Below, one piece after another: positions 22,853 through 35,430 of a DNA stretch of 64,000 nucleotides. Below the pieces are notes generated by a model. It saw only the letters and a list, made by a program, of their open reading frames with translations, was not told the origin of the DNA and did no database searches. Position 1 is the first letter of the stretch. Every line of letters starts with the position of its first letter. Made by a program: the position numbers and the translations under genes. The DNA is from Monocercomonoides exilis (taxonomy: Eukaryota > Preaxostyla > Oxymonadida > Polymastigidae), in the NCBI GenBank assembly GCA_001643675.2, contig LSRY02000036.1:229501-293500 (forward strand). Direction: 5' to 3'.

Positions 22853-22899
22853 GAGAAAGTAATAGAATGTTGGGTATTTCTTTTTTTTTTTTGTTTGCT

Positions 22900-24837
22900 T
22901 GTTGGTTTGTTGAGAGAAAAAAGAAAAAGAAAAAGAAATGAAAGAGAAAGAGGAAGAGCTGGGCGAGTTGAAAGAAGCGATGGATGATGAAAGAGACAGG
23001 AAAAAACGGTTTGCATTTCTTTTGATGAACACGTAGATTGCAATGAGAAGCTACAAAGTGAAAGCGATGGTAATGAGGAGTGGAAGCGGTATCACAGAGA
23101 ATTCAATGAGAAGGAGAAATTGCTGAGCAAAGCAGAAGAACTGATCTGGAGGCGCCGAATGTCCAGCAGCTGGAGTGTTATGCGGGACGCGTTTCTGGAA
23201 CAGCAGCAGCAGGAGAACAAGGCAGCCGAAATGTGGAAGTTGAAAAGAGTTAAGTCTCTGTTCTGCCAGTGGAGGAGGAGCATTCAGGAGCGAAAGGATA
23301 GAAAAACGCACAACATGCAAATTGTGGCGCTTTCGCAGCGGCTGGCGGACATCCGGCTGGTGCATTGGGTGTTCTTTGCGTGGCATTCCGCACACAAAGA
23401 GAGGAGCGAGGTATGCTTGCGGTGGAAGGCAGCAGAGCAGAAGAAAGAGAGGCTGGCACCACGCAACTTCTTTTTCCGGTCACGTGTTTCGTATCTGGAG
23501 AAAGAAAAGATTCGCGCTGAAGGGATCAAAGAAGAGCTGTCGCGGCTGACGTCTGCGATGGAGGAGGCGAACATTGCAGCGTTACCCAGAAGCCAAAGCA
23601 CGAATGCACAGGAGCCGTTCGCTGGGGTGCCATTTGCAGAGGAGAAGGGGAAGCAGCTGGATGCTGAGCCACTTGCGGAGGAGGATACGATTCACTCCGG
23701 ACATTCACTGCGAATAACACAGTGAGAACGAACATGCCTCAGAGCGCTTCTCACCCCACAACACTGCAAACTCCCTCCGCTTCGCCCAGTTTTGCTGCAG
23801 CTCGGACGCTGTCGCTGTCCAGCCTGCCTGTGCTGTTCCAGCAGCAGATCGGCAACAGCGCTCTTGTCGACCAGATCCACCGCCTGGCCACAGAAAATGC
23901 GTCTCTTATTCTGCAGCTGAAGGAATGCGATGAGCACATAGCAGATCTTGAGAGGGCGCTGGCAGAGGCGCTGGTGAAGCGAAGGCAGATAGCAAGCGCT
24001 TCGAGCAGATCAAAACAGAACTGGAAGAGCAAGTGGCGTCGCTTATGTCGATCCAGTTGGAGGAGCAAGTGGAATGGCTGATGGCGAAGCAGAAGGTGGA
24101 GAAAGAAGTGGAGGAGCTTAGAGAAAAAGCAGAGCAGGCAGAAGAATTTAAGCTGAAAGCGTAAGAAAGAGATGCGCAGTTGAGTGAAGCGAGAGACAAA
24201 GATGCCGTTGAGACAGCACAGCGGATGAAGGAGACGACAGAACTGGCAGCGCAGCAGAGGGCGATGCTGCAGGAGAAAGAGGCGCAGAATGCTGAGCTGA
24301 AAAGGGAGAAAGAAGAGCTGGAAAAATTGCTGGAAGACAAAGACACGACAGTGCGGACAACGATCGAAGGGACGAAGGAGTATGAAGAGCAGATGCCTGC
24401 ATTCCGAAGTCAGATTGAGAAGCTGAACGAGGCGAATGCGGAGCTGAAGCGCCGGATTTCGGATGCAGTAGAATGCTGCTGCAGCTGAACTACGAAGTGG
24501 AGCTGCTGCGGAAAAGAGAGAGTCTGAAAGTAGAGAAGATCATTTCTTCTGTTGCGTCGCATGCGCGTGTGGCTTCAGTGAAGCAGGACAGAAAGATGGA
24601 AGAACAAGAAAACAGAGAGGAAGAGAACTTACAGAAGAAGTTGAGGGAGCAAACATGAAAACGAATGATCAGAATATCAGTGGAGACGAAATGGAAGCAG
24701 AAGCAAGCAACCCACAGCAGCAGTCGTCATCAACCAATTTGGCATCTTCTCTGCTTAATCCACTTTCAACTGTTAATTTAGCAACAACTTCTTCCTCATC
24801 AACACTGTCATCTTCATTATCATCTTCATCATTGTAA
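22900..24837 (+). pseudogene. Coiled-coil / W-repeat (Sfi1-like) gene with several frameshifts
   Basis: Consecutive plus-strand frames encode one continuous type of protein: EMKEKEEELGELKEAMDDER (22935-23000), then after a shift near 23020 a segment with Trp-centred helices (LFCQWRRSIQERKDRKTH; LVHWVFFAWHSAHKERSE) to 23725. Long heptad coiled coils follow (DQIHRLATENASLILQLKEC; AQNAELKREKEELEKLLEDK) in frames starting at 23722, 24180 and 24473, and a Ser-rich tail ends at 24837. At least three frame changes occur without good introns, so I call it a pseudogene. The xxWxxxxxxxR repeats resemble centrin-binding Sfi1 repeats and the intact gene at 58.7-64 kb. It may be a decayed relative, but similarity between the two was not computed. 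Confidence 0.5.
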
Positions 24838-25018
24838 TCATCATCTTCTTCTTCTTCAACTTCTTCTTAAACTTCTTCTTCAACTTCTTCTTAAACTTCT
24901 TCTTCAACTTCTTCTTCTTCTTTATTTCCTTCTTCTTCTTCTTCTTCTGCTTCTTCTTCTGCTTCTGCTTCATCTGCTTCATCTGCTTCATCTGCTTCAT
25001 CTGCTTCAACAACATCTT

Positions 25019-25049
<31 letters not shown>

Positions 25050-25100
25050 TTCTTCTTTTCATTCCTAATACACCTTGCATGCTTTCTATTCCATTCATAT
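24838..25100. repeat. (CTT)n-rich imperfect microsatellite
   Basis: TTC/CTT tracts interspersed with 'CTTCTTAAACTTCTTCTTCAA' and 'TCTGCTTCA' sub-repeats, directly after the stop of the coiled-coil pseudogene. Confidence 0.85.
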
Positions 25101-25119
25101 TCCTTTTCAGTCAAAGCAA

Positions 25120-28100
25120 CCTTATCCTCTCATCATCAAGAAAACTGTCAATCCAACCGAATTCAATCAAAAAGGAGAAGCAAACACATATGTGGGGAAT
25201 AACCCTTTCAGTTTCGCGCAAATTATTTGGATAAACAAATTTTATTGAATTAATGATAATACGAAAGAGGGCAAAGTTAAAACAATATCGGAAACAACCC
25301 TAACGCGCAAATCAACCAGCCCTTAGCCTGAATTCGAAACAGAAAAGCAATTTGCTTCATTTTCCAGTGCATCTGTTTACTCTCCTCTTCTTTCAGTATT
25401 GTCTCTTCCACCACCTTCTTCTATTTTGTTGGTCCTATTCAAGTTCGCTTCATTCGTTAATAACATCAACATCCTCTTCATTCTCCAAAAAATATTCCAC
25501 TTCTCCTTGTTCTCAAAATTTCAATATCATCAACTTCCTTATCTTCTTCGTCATGTTCCTCTTGCTCTTCTTGATCTTTATCAAACTCAAACACAATTCG
25601 GTTATTGTCTCAGCCCACCTTCACCACAAGACACGATGCTCTTGTGGAAGCGTTGTTTGTTGCGCGGCAGTTATCTTTCCAATCTTCACATCTTTTCTTG
25701 TACCGAAGAAGCTAAAATATCAGCACACGCCACATAAAGACAGAATCAAAGAGGAGATGAAAAATTCACATTAGAGGCAGAGGGCAACAGAAGAAAATGA
25801 GAAAATAGAATTTTGTTTGGAGGAGAAGAAAGAAAAAGCGCTATGATCTTATGAAGATAGATGCTGAGTACTTATACGAAATGAAAGACATTGAAAATTA
25901 CAGCATGGCGACGATAAAGTGACTGCTGATTCGGAAGATGAAGTGTGTACGGAAAGATGCAAAATTTGAGGTGAAGTGCAATAAAGTTGGAGAAGAAAAG
26001 AAAAGATAAGATAAACAAGTTTTTAAAGAAGAAATGAACAGACTGGAATGTTAAGCAGACGTCAATCACTTCCATTTGGGGGAAAGCGATTGAAAAGGCC
26101 ATGAAGAACTTCAATGATCAACCAGAAACATAAAAAAAAAGAGAGAAAGAGGGAAAAGATTTGTGCAAAAAAATGAAAATGGCAAAGAAGATGCATGAAG
26201 GTGGGCCTTTGGAAATATCTTCTTTAATAACATCATACCCGATCATTTCTTTTGAAGAAATGGAAAGAAGGAGAAGGTTACACAAGTGAAAGCAGCCAAC
26301 AAACATTTGAAAAGCCACCAAAAGAAGACAAAAAGATAGGAAAACAGAATTCAGAGGAGGGCAATTCTTCCGTTATTGGAGAGCAAAATGATCTGGATAT
26401 GATCATTCACCAGTATATATTACGCATGCAGCAAGACAACAACGAAGCCAATAGACAGAATCAGAAAGAGGTCAAAATGATGAGATGGAAGTTAAACGCA
26501 AAGAGAAGAGCGAAAGAAATGAGGAAAATGGAGCAGGAAATCTGGGTCTGAACCAGCAAGACAATCCGTCTCAAACAGATGCATTACAATGGAAAAACGT
26601 AACCTTGAAAGAAAGTTGTTCCTTCGGTAAGTGAGATGAGCATAACAAAGATGAAAAGTTACACCATTCTTTTCAATTCTGTTCAAAATGAAAGAAAAGC
26701 GCAAGGAGTTGGATCAAAAATGGAGCTGGAAGACGATAGGAGAGGAAAAAGATAAGGAGAACAAGAATTTGGCAAACAACCGGCTGCACATTAAGCTGAT
26801 TAGGAAGGCGTATCTGATGCGATATAAGGGAATGATGAAACAGAAGCATCCAGCACCAGCTTTTCTGTCTCAGTCAGCACTTTCCAATACTTTATCATCG
26901 TCTTTTGATAGAATTTCTGGTACAGAAAGCACAAAGGGAAAGAAAAGATCATCCAGCACACGCTGAAGTTGCGGTGCTTTTGGGAAGGTGATGTGCAAGG
27001 TTTTGGCCAGGATGGAATGAAAGATGAGGAGATGATGAAGTGTTGACCAATAATGACTGATCTGCAAATCGAAGGTGCGAAAAATGGATATGAGATTATC
27101 CCGCTCAGAGAGTTCAAGCAGTGAAACATTCATAGACGCGTGAAAAGAAAGAAAAGTACTTCGAGATCTTTTACAGACGTTCGTTTCGAAATACAAAGAT
27201 GAGAAAAGAGAGACGCGATTAAATGAAAAGGAAAAAGAAGTGAAAAGAAATTGAGAAGATAAACAAAAGCTAAATGAAACGTTGAATTCATTTTGCAACG
27301 AGATGAAGAAGCTGTGGGTTTGAAAGCCAAGAAAATTACAGGAACTGAGCTGATTCTTTCGCAAAAGAAGCAACGGAACCTGATGATGCTTTTAAAAGAA
27401 AAGAAGAAGAAGAAAGTGAGAGTTCAAGAGAAAAGAAAGAAAGATTTTCATGACTTCTGAATCGAAAGTGGAAGTATTGATCGATGGCTTCAATAACTGT
27501 CTCAGAAGAGTTGTGCGCCTCTTTAACTTCTTTTGAATAAGAACCTTCCTAGTCCTGTGAAATCAAATAGAACTCACTCTTTTCCCACAGAATTCGTAAG
27601 ATTGCTGTTTTTCACAAACAGGTTCTGACCAACTTTTGCTTTATACTCAGAAAGTGGAACAGATGAAAGCATTAATCCTCCTTCATTCAAGCTGCAATCC
27701 AAAAATATGCCTCTCTTTCTTCCTCCCTCACTCACATCCTCATTAACATAGCACCAACTAAACTGGGTGATTCTAACAGAAAATGTGTTGTGAGAAGCAG
27801 ACGAGTGAATGAGATACTCCCAATATAGATGACCGTTTGTTGATTTAGGCGTTCTGAGTCAGTATTTGTAATGTTACAGTTGGCTTTGGTGAGGTGGAAG
27901 ATGTTAGGGAGGTGAAGCATACAATGAGAAAATAATTGAATGTGAGGGAGCAAATGAAGACGAATGGCAAATGGAAATGACCAGAAAAAATTATTCAAAA
28001 ATTTGGAGTTATCTTGGAAGATAATTGAATGCGCAGTTTGAGCAAGAAGTTGGGTTTAAGAAGAGATAAAAGAGTAATAAATTCGAAGAAAAGTTTTTGG

Positions 28101-28430
28101 ATAAACTGAGGGCATATTTGAATAAAGAAATAACAAACAGGGACAAATGAAGAAATATTGAAGAAATGAAAATTTTTGAATTAATAACACTTGGAAGGAA
28201 CATGAGGAGAGGAAAAAATGGATAAAAAAAATTCTTGGAAAAGAAAAGGAAGCTGGAAAAGCATTTTATGTGAAGAATAACGGGAGAAATCAAAATCGAT
28301 TCTGTTTTATTTATAAATTGAAAATTCTCCAACATTTTATAATTAGTTTGATTATACTGTCGAGCCGCACAGTAGGAACTGAGATTTTGAGAAGCTGTTT
28401 CAGTTAAAGAAAAAATAATGAAAAGAAAAC
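25120..28430 (+). pseudogene. Long stretch of decayed coiled-coil coding sequence
   Basis: The plus strand shows Lys/Glu/Gln-rich fragments separated by many stops: 26252-26551 (DLDMIIHQYILRMQQDNNEA), 26688-26966 (NNRLHIKLIRKAYLMRYKGM), about 27465-27530 (SKVEVLIDGFNNCLRRVVRL) and about 28190-28330 (WIKKILGKEKEAGKAFYVKN). The shared composition and orientation suggest one or two old genes. No domain or start can be given. GC is above the flanks, consistent with former coding sequence. Confidence 0.4.
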
Positions 28431-28449
28431 CAATTGTTTTCACTCTTTA

Positions 28450-28900
28450 AAAGTTATGATTCACTATTTGTATGGTGATATTATTCGATATTTTTTTAAT
28501 TGTGTTTTTCATAAATTAGTATTGTTTTTCCAATTTAGAAATTTCTATTTTCATTTTAAAGACAGATTTTTCAATTTTTTGTACTTTTTTTAATGAACTT
28601 GACAAAAAACACTTTATTACAAAAAACATAAAAAAAAAAAATGTTTTTTGCAAAAGAAAATAAAACAAATATATATTGCAGAAATTAAAATTAAGAACTT
28701 GCTTAATATCAATTTGACTCTTTGATCAATAAATACCACTATTGATTTTATTTTTTCGATTTTTGATCTTTTTTGATGATAATAAATAAAAATCACCTAT
28801 ATGTGTGTTTTTTTATCGTTATTGTTCGTTGAAAAGATATTTTTATTAATCATCTTTTCAGAGTCCAAGAATCTGATAAAATAAAAAAATGGCCAATTCC
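28450..28900. other. AT-rich spacer
   Basis: Nothing recognised. Confidence 0.6.
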
Positions 28901-28919
28901 TTTGCTTTTCTGAGCTGAA

Positions 28920-29270
28920 CATAAGAAGAGAGCCGGATGTCGAGATATAATCAGCAGATGGGAATTACATATTTTCTGTATTCAATTGGAACATAGGAAG
29001 AAAACATATTCGATTTCAAAGCATTTTGATGAGAATGAAAAGAAGAATGCCAACAATTGGACATCACAAGGAAAGAAAACAAGAAGAATATTTTTTTTCG
29101 GGAAAAAAAGTTGATGATAACATCAAAAGCAGAATATTTGTGTGGGAATAAAGGATGATGGAGAAAAGAATATTGTGAAACAATGGAAAAGGAGATTGAC
29201 AGCATCAGTGGTTGAGCTATCTTCTGCATTTGCAATAGGGAGGGTGTATGCATTCTTTTGAGGAATTTTT
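28920..29270 (+). pseudogene. Possible worn coding fragment
   Basis: Purine-rich plus strand with short Lys/Glu-rich frames (DITRKENKKNIFF; YCETMEKEIDSISG) broken by stops. Only weak support from composition. Confidence 0.2.
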
Positions 29271-29889
29271 ATAATCAATGGAAAACTAATTATTTTTATG
29301 TATTTTTTAAATCATTTTTCCATTCCAGCAAACAGCATTTTTTATGTTGAGCGTCATTCACAGGAACAATCCATTTCAAGCAGCATTTTTGAAGAAAACA
29401 CATTTTTTTCTCCTTCTCCTTCTCCTTCGATCTCTTCATTAACAATATTTTTAATGCTTGGCTGACGAAAAGAACATATTCATCTTATTTGAGAATTTTG
29501 TTGTTTGAATATCCATCAAATTCTCATGTTGCAACACACAATGAAACTGCTGTCTGTTTCTGCTATTGGGTGCGATGAAATTCGAATCTATTCATCATTT
29601 CTTCATTTTCTTCAAATGGGTCTTGTTCGCCTTTGTAGCCCAGCTCGTCCAAAGAGCATCATGAACTGATGCATTCACACATCTCAATCTGCTTCTCCGC
29701 AGAATTGAGCAAATAATTTCTTTGCTTGCTTTTCTTCGTCTGGGCTTATCAAGCACAGAATTATCCTTCTTTTCATTCGCGATTCTTGTGATGAAAAAAA
29801 ATGCAATTTGAAAGAATTGATTTCATTTCATTAAAATCGTCTTCTTCTTCAACACCTTCTTCGATTAGAAACAACAAATGTTTTCACAT

Positions 29890-30310
29890 TCGTTTTATTC
29901 GGCTCCTGTCATATTCAGTGCCAATCATCATCTTTTATTTTCTTTTCGGAAGCACAAAACGTATATTCATCCTATTGCAATAAGCAGCCAAGTTTTAATA
30001 GCAATAGATGTGATTTCGAGTCGAAAAAATCCGATCAGAAAACGCGCAACTAAAAATGGAGATTACCTCTGGCTTTTTCATTTGGTAGATGAAAGAGGCT
30101 CAGATGAAAAAAGCATATTATCGAAGCAATTCTTGAACGGAATAAATGATTGAAATGATGTTCTTCTTCAAATCACACAACGCCAAATGCTTTCATCAGC
30201 AATTAAAGATGAGACGATGAATGAAATCGATTTAGAGAAAAATTCATTTTTGAAAGGAAAATTCTATGAAGCAGCCGAATTTACTGCAGATATGTGATGA
30301 TTAATCCATC
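29890..30310 (+). pseudogene. Possible OB-fold (RPA-like) fragment
   Basis: The plus frame 29878-30153 contains VLIAIDVISSRKNPIRKRAT, then NGDYLWLFHLVDERGSDE, and continues past a TGA with NSFLKGKFYEAAEFTADM to about 30297. The order 'pIR...NGdylWLFhLvDE.G...' resembles the first strands of OB-fold DNA-binding domains of the RPA70 type. This is pattern resemblance only. In-frame stops at 30151 and 30296 show that it is decayed. Further fragments in the same orientation may run to about 30780. Confidence 0.3.
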
Positions 30311-31239
30311 AAAAATGTTATTGATGCGATTTCTTATTTTTTGTGTTTGTGCCTTCTCTTCAAATATCTTCGACTTTGCCTTCATTTGCACATAAATTCG
30401 CTATTTGTCTGCTCATTCAATAATATTTACCAAAGTTCTTCACCTTCTTCAGAAAACCCATCGCGTTTTGTGTCCTCTTGCAGGACGTCTTTGATAGCCA
30501 GCAATTCATTGCTTTGATGCCAAGATGACCATCCACATATTCATTGTTAGTTGTATTCTCGTTGAGAAATATGAATAAATCGACATCCCAGTTGCTTCTA
30601 TCATGTCCAATAGCCGAGTTGTCTTTCTGAGCGATGCTTCTCATAAAGGCAAACAAGTGCTCTTTCACAGAATCGAAAAGTTATCAACACACAAAATATA
30701 CAATTCCTCCTCCTCTTCCTTTATTGCTCGCACAGAATCAGCTGAGCTTAGTGTTTTGGGAAAATATGTTTCAAGATGATGTTTGTTGGAGTTGTTAGAG
30801 TTACAGAGGGTGAATGTGAGATTAATTACTTTGAAAGTGCTGGAGATGGAAGCAAACAACATCAGATATATTTTCAAAAGGAAGATTTTGATGTTACAGA
30901 GATGAAACAAAAGGAAAAGAGGCAGCGGATGGAGAAGGAAGTCAAAGAATTATTCATTGGAAGAATTAAGAGAGAAAAGACGAGATCGAATCATTTATGA
31001 TCATCAGCTTTTATCGCCTCGACACCATATTCTCTGTTTTCTGTAGCTCCTGAGAATCGCATATAGAACAAGGATTTTGTGAAACTGTGTCAGCTGAAGA
31101 AATTATTGAAGACTTGGTTTCATTCTATAAAAGCCATAAATTTTATTTATTTGTTGAAATGACAACCAATTTCTTTTTATGATTTTTGTTTATTTGTATT
31201 GAATAGCATGTCAAGAAACTGCAATTTTCCTTTAATTGT

Positions 31240-31270
31240 TTGATTTTTTTTTTTTTTTTTTTTTTTTTTG
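31240..31270. repeat. Poly-T tract
   Basis: About 25 consecutive T residues (31246-31270). Confidence 0.9.
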
Positions 31271-31349
31271 AATGCTTTTTAGAAAATTGATTGATAAATT
31301 CGATTCTCCATTTAAAAAATAAATAAAATAATAGTAAAATAAATTTGAA

Positions 31350-31815
31350 AAAACAAAAAGAAAGAAAAGAAAAGAAAAGAAAAGAAAAGAAAAGAAAAGA
31401 AAAGAAAAGAAAAGAAAAGAAAAGAAAAGAAAAGAAAAGAAAAGAAAAGAAAAGAAAAAGAAAAGAAAAGAAAAGAAAAAGAAAAAGAAAAAGAAAAAGA
31501 AAAAGAAAAAGAAAAAGAAAAAGAAAAGAAAAAGAAAAGAAAAAGAAAAGAAAAGAAAAGAAAAGAAAAGAAAAGAAAAGAAAAGAAAAGAAAAGAAAAG
31601 AAAAAGAAAAGAAAAGAAAAGAAAAAGAAAAGAAAAGAAAAGAAAAGAAAAAGAAAAAGAAAAGAAAAGAAAAAGAAAAAGAAAAGAAAAGAAAAAGAAA
31701 AGAAAAAGAAAAGAAAAAGAAAAAGAAAAGAAAAATAAAAAGAAAAGAAAAGAAAAAGAAAAGAAAAGAAAAGAAAAAGAAAAAAAAAGAAAAGAAAAAG
31801 AAAAAGAAGAAAAAT
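31350..31815. repeat. (AAAAG)n / (AAAAAG)n microsatellite
   Basis: About 465 bp of AAAAG units with interspersed AAAAAG units. All long Lys/Arg/Glu or Phe/Leu/Ser frames across it, on both strands, are by-products. Confidence 0.97.
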
Positions 31816-31999
31816 GAGATATTTGATAACGATCATCTCCAAAAGGCACTATAACATTAATGCTCTATGGGGAAACTTTTCAAATTTCTCTGAATCTCTC
31901 CGAAAGCAAAACAGGAATATCAGAGAGGCAGACTAAAAATGAAATTTCTTTGAGTTTCTTTGTGCATTTTCCTTTGTTTCCAAATTAATTTTTGTTTAA

Positions 32000-32560
32000 A
32001 ATTGATTTTTCTGCAATTGGAGGTAAGAAGTCGATGTCTTTATCGAAATTGCCTTCTTCGAAGAATGCTTCGTCTCTTTTGGGGGAAGAATGAGTTGTTT
32101 CAAGTGTGATGAATATGTTGGCTCTTTCTTCTCTTTCTCTTTCTTCAATTGATAATTCTGCCAATAATATCAACGACTCTCCTCTTTTTATTTCTGCTCC
32201 TTCTCTTTCAATTTCTTTTCTTTCTTCATTTCTACAACATATACAATCTCTTCTTCTTCTTTTTCTTTCTCTTCCTCCTCCTCTTCTATTTCTTTTTCGC
32301 CTTATTTTTCGTCTTCTTCTTCGTCTTCTTCGTCTTCGTCTTCTTCCTCCTCTCATTTCTGTCCTTTCTTTCCTTCTTTATTTGTTCTCATTCCTTTCTT
32401 TCTTCCTCAGTTCTGCTTCTGCAACAAATGTCTCTCTTGTCCTGCATCTGATCGAAGCATTCTTTTGCTTTTCTTGTGCAACCGCTGCTGTCTCCAGCCG
32501 ACAAACAATTGAATTCCCCGTCTCACTGCATTAGCTACCATGCGCTATGGATGAATCCTC
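32000..32560. other. Low-complexity pyrimidine-rich stretch, possibly a worn gene
   Basis: CTT/TCC-rich on the plus strand, with hydrophobic/Ser frames on + and Arg/Glu frames on -. No domain was recognised on either strand. Confidence 0.3.
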
Positions 32561-32879
32561 ACATTAAAAAAATGCCACTGCTTCAATAATTGCTGCAACT
32601 CGCAAAGAAGACGAATGAATGAATGAAACTTTATTCTTCTTGTTGGCGCACGAGCAGCAGAGTGAACTTAATCAGTGTCAGAAAGTATGTTTGATTGAAA
32701 GTTTCATCTGATGAAATTCTTTGTTTTTTTAAAAACCATTTCTAATAGAAGCCACAACACAAGATAAACACAGGCCAACAGCATAACAATCAGAAATTTA
32801 TATATTAAACAGCTGCAAGAGAAATCGCCCACTCTCAATGTTCGTCTGAGAAAACATGGCCGTCTTGTCTAACGTTTGC

Positions 32880-33200
32880 AAACACCTCAGCGCGCCCAAT
32901 GCGAAGCAACAAAGTCCTCACAAACCAACTCCGCATCAATGCCACGCAAATGGAGCATAACAATAAAATCTCTGGCTGTCTGCGCTTGAAGAGGCTGATC
33001 ACAAATATTCTGTATTTTTCTGTAGTTGCCTGTTGCGAAAAAGAAAACAAACTTCGAATGATAATCGCCTTGCTTGCTCAAAATGGCTGTCACTTCGAAG
33101 AATGAATTTCAAATGTGGTCGGCTTGAATGTTGTCCGATTGATAAAAAAATGCTCGATAATAGGTTGTATCTTTGATGGCGTTTCTCCACTCTTTTGAAG
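32880..33200 (-). pseudogene. Unrecognised conserved-looking fragment
   Basis: The minus strand from about 33195 reads KEWRNAIKDTTYYRAFFYQS, then an in-frame stop, then VTAILSKQGDYHSKFVFFFA, TGNYRKIQNICDQPLQAQTA and DFIVMLHLRGIDAELVCEDF before a stop near 32885. The regular alternation of helices and strands and the balanced composition look like a genuine globular domain, but I cannot name it. One internal stop and the lack of ends mark it as a fragment. Confidence 0.35.
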
Positions 33201-33980
33201 CAAAAGCGGAATCAGAAATAGAATTAAGTTACTTTCCATGCCTGCCTGGCACAGTCCGAGGAACAGGAAAACTTTAAAAATATAATTGAAGTTTTGGGGT
33301 TCTCCTTTTTTTCATTGAATTCTTGCCTTTTTTCATGATATATATCCTTCCCTCGATATTGCCAGCCACTTTCCATCCCCAAAAATACCCCAAACTGCTC
33401 TCCCTGCCTTATGCTCCAAAATTCTATATAATATTGTGCAGATTTTGCCTTCACAGAATTCCTTCTTTTTATCTTCATTCAATTAAATATCAGTTGAATT
33501 TGTTTTCATCTCTTGCACCAAATAAAAATCATGAAAATCATGTATCTTCCGTAACGTCCTTTATTTCCCAATGGCTGTATAATAATCTGCTCCATTCTCA
33601 TCGTGTTGCTTTCCAAAGCGGAGATTGGTCATTTCAACAATAACTCACATTCCTGCACTTTCGAAAGGATACAGATGGAAATATCCTCACAATTTGAAAA
33701 ACAATAACAATAATAATGAATCACAACGTTTTCTTCATCTGAAATATCTTTTGGTTTGATCAAAAAGAAACAAAAGATTTCCTTTTTTGACTTATACAGT
33801 CAATTCTTGTGGCTTCTTCGCAATTTCTTTCGCACTTATTTTTATCAAACAATAACAAAACAGATTGAATAGCAATCATTTTAAGACTGAAAGATAATCA
33901 ATGTTGTTTGTATTTATCTTTTATTTTTTTATCTACCAGGCTTTATTCCTCTTTTTTAATGGATTTTTATATCAAACAGA

Positions 33981-35430
33981 ATGAGTTTGACAAATGATAT
34001 ATTTGAAGACAGAATACGGATGATGACCAAAAGCGAGAAATTTTCAAGTTTGTTCATTTATTTGGATAAAACGGTTTTGAACAAAATTTTTGTTTTTTGA
34101 AACTTATTTGCAGAATTGTTCCATGAGCTTGAGCGTTGCAGAGAAGACGAACAAAAACAGAAAATCAAGGAAATGAATGAAATGATTAATGAAATGGATT
34201 TTGAAGAATTCAAATCAGTTTTTACAGTAGAACTATTCAATAAAATTCACCAAATGATTGAAGAAAAGACATTTTCATTGGAAAATGCACTTATGTTATT
34301 GAAGCATGCTGGATATTACAAAGAGCTGAAATATTTTTCATATTATTATTTTGATTATTCGTTATTGAGCGAAAGAATGAAAGAGATGATGATTGATGAA
34401 AATGAGAAGAAGAAAGAAAGAAACGAAAAAATTCTTACAGATATCTGTGAATGTTATCTTTATTTGAAAGACGGGACTATTTCAAGACTGCCTTATGCAT
34501 GTGTGACTTGCCTTTTGAAAGTTGCATTGAAGAAAGACGAGACCGAAGAAGCTCAAAAAGAAGTGGAAATGGCTTTACTGGCTTTGAGTTGCATACGAGC
34601 AGAATCTGTATGATCATTTCTGTTTCATTTTTGAAGTTATTTATTTGTTTTTCTTGTATTTTTATTAGGAAATTGAACAAAAACTGTATTTGAATGAAAT
34701 CAAAGAAATTATTAAATATCACCAGGAACATCAGAATCTGACACGACTTACCTATCAATCAGCTTGGGGATTTTTGATAAACAGATTTTACAACGACGAA
34801 AGCTTGGAAAACTTGATAATGAATGAACTGCATTTTGGAAGAGAAGCAAGAAGAGAACTGGAAGAACTATCAATGTGCATCGACTGGAAGAGAAAAGAAG
34901 AAAGGGGAAAAGAAGCGAAAGAAGCGATTGTTATCGAGAGATGGATTTATGCTATTGATAATTACTTGACATGGTGCGCATTGTGGAGCGAGGAATTTGT
35001 TTCTCTTTTAAGGAGCATTGTTCAGGTATTTCGAGCATCAAGGAACAATTACAAAGAAATTCTAAATGGATGCCTATATACACTTAGGCACGCAGCAGAA
35101 AAGAAAGATGTGAAAATTGATGACTTGTTGAAAAGCGGAGCTGTTGGTCTCTATATGGAGGAAATGAAGCAATCAACTTTGCATGATAATATAATGTGGA
35201 ATTTTTTTCATTTCTTTTTGAATATTTCAAGGCGATTGAAAGAAAAGGAGGAGGATGAAATTGAAGAAATGAAAAGAAAGGCAACGAAAAGAAAGGTTTT
35301 TGAAAAAATGGAAGAAGAAGGATATGATGATATCATTGTTTGTTTCCATGAACTGCTACCTTTTTTCAGAGAAAGATTTTGGTTTATAAGTATATTGTTG
35401 GATGTTGCAGATTATCTTGTGAATGTGTAA
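33981..35430 (+). CDS. Three-exon helical protein of a likely lineage-specific family
   Basis: Exons 33981-34047, 34114-34607 and 34669-35430 join to 1,323 nt, 440 residues, with no stop. Introns begin GTTTGT and GTATGA and end TTGCAG and ATTAG. The start ATG gives MSLTNDIFEDRIRMMTKSEK. The protein is all-helical with long charged stretches (KQKIKEMNEMINEMDFEEFK; ENALMLLKHAGYYKELKY; EIIKYHQEHQNLTRL; LHFGREARRELEEL). No catalytic motif, membrane segment or signal peptide is seen; an ARM/HEAT-like superhelix is possible. The pattern reminds me of an expanded family of predicted proteins in the oxymonad Monocercomonoides, but that is recollection without a search. The gene is intact in an otherwise decayed area, which suggests it is under selection or a young copy. 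Confidence 0.8.

Noticed and set aside
31232-31854. Long Lys/Arg/Glu and Phe/Leu/Ser ORFs on both strands
   Set aside because: Products of the (AAAAG)n microsatellite, with no coding signature.
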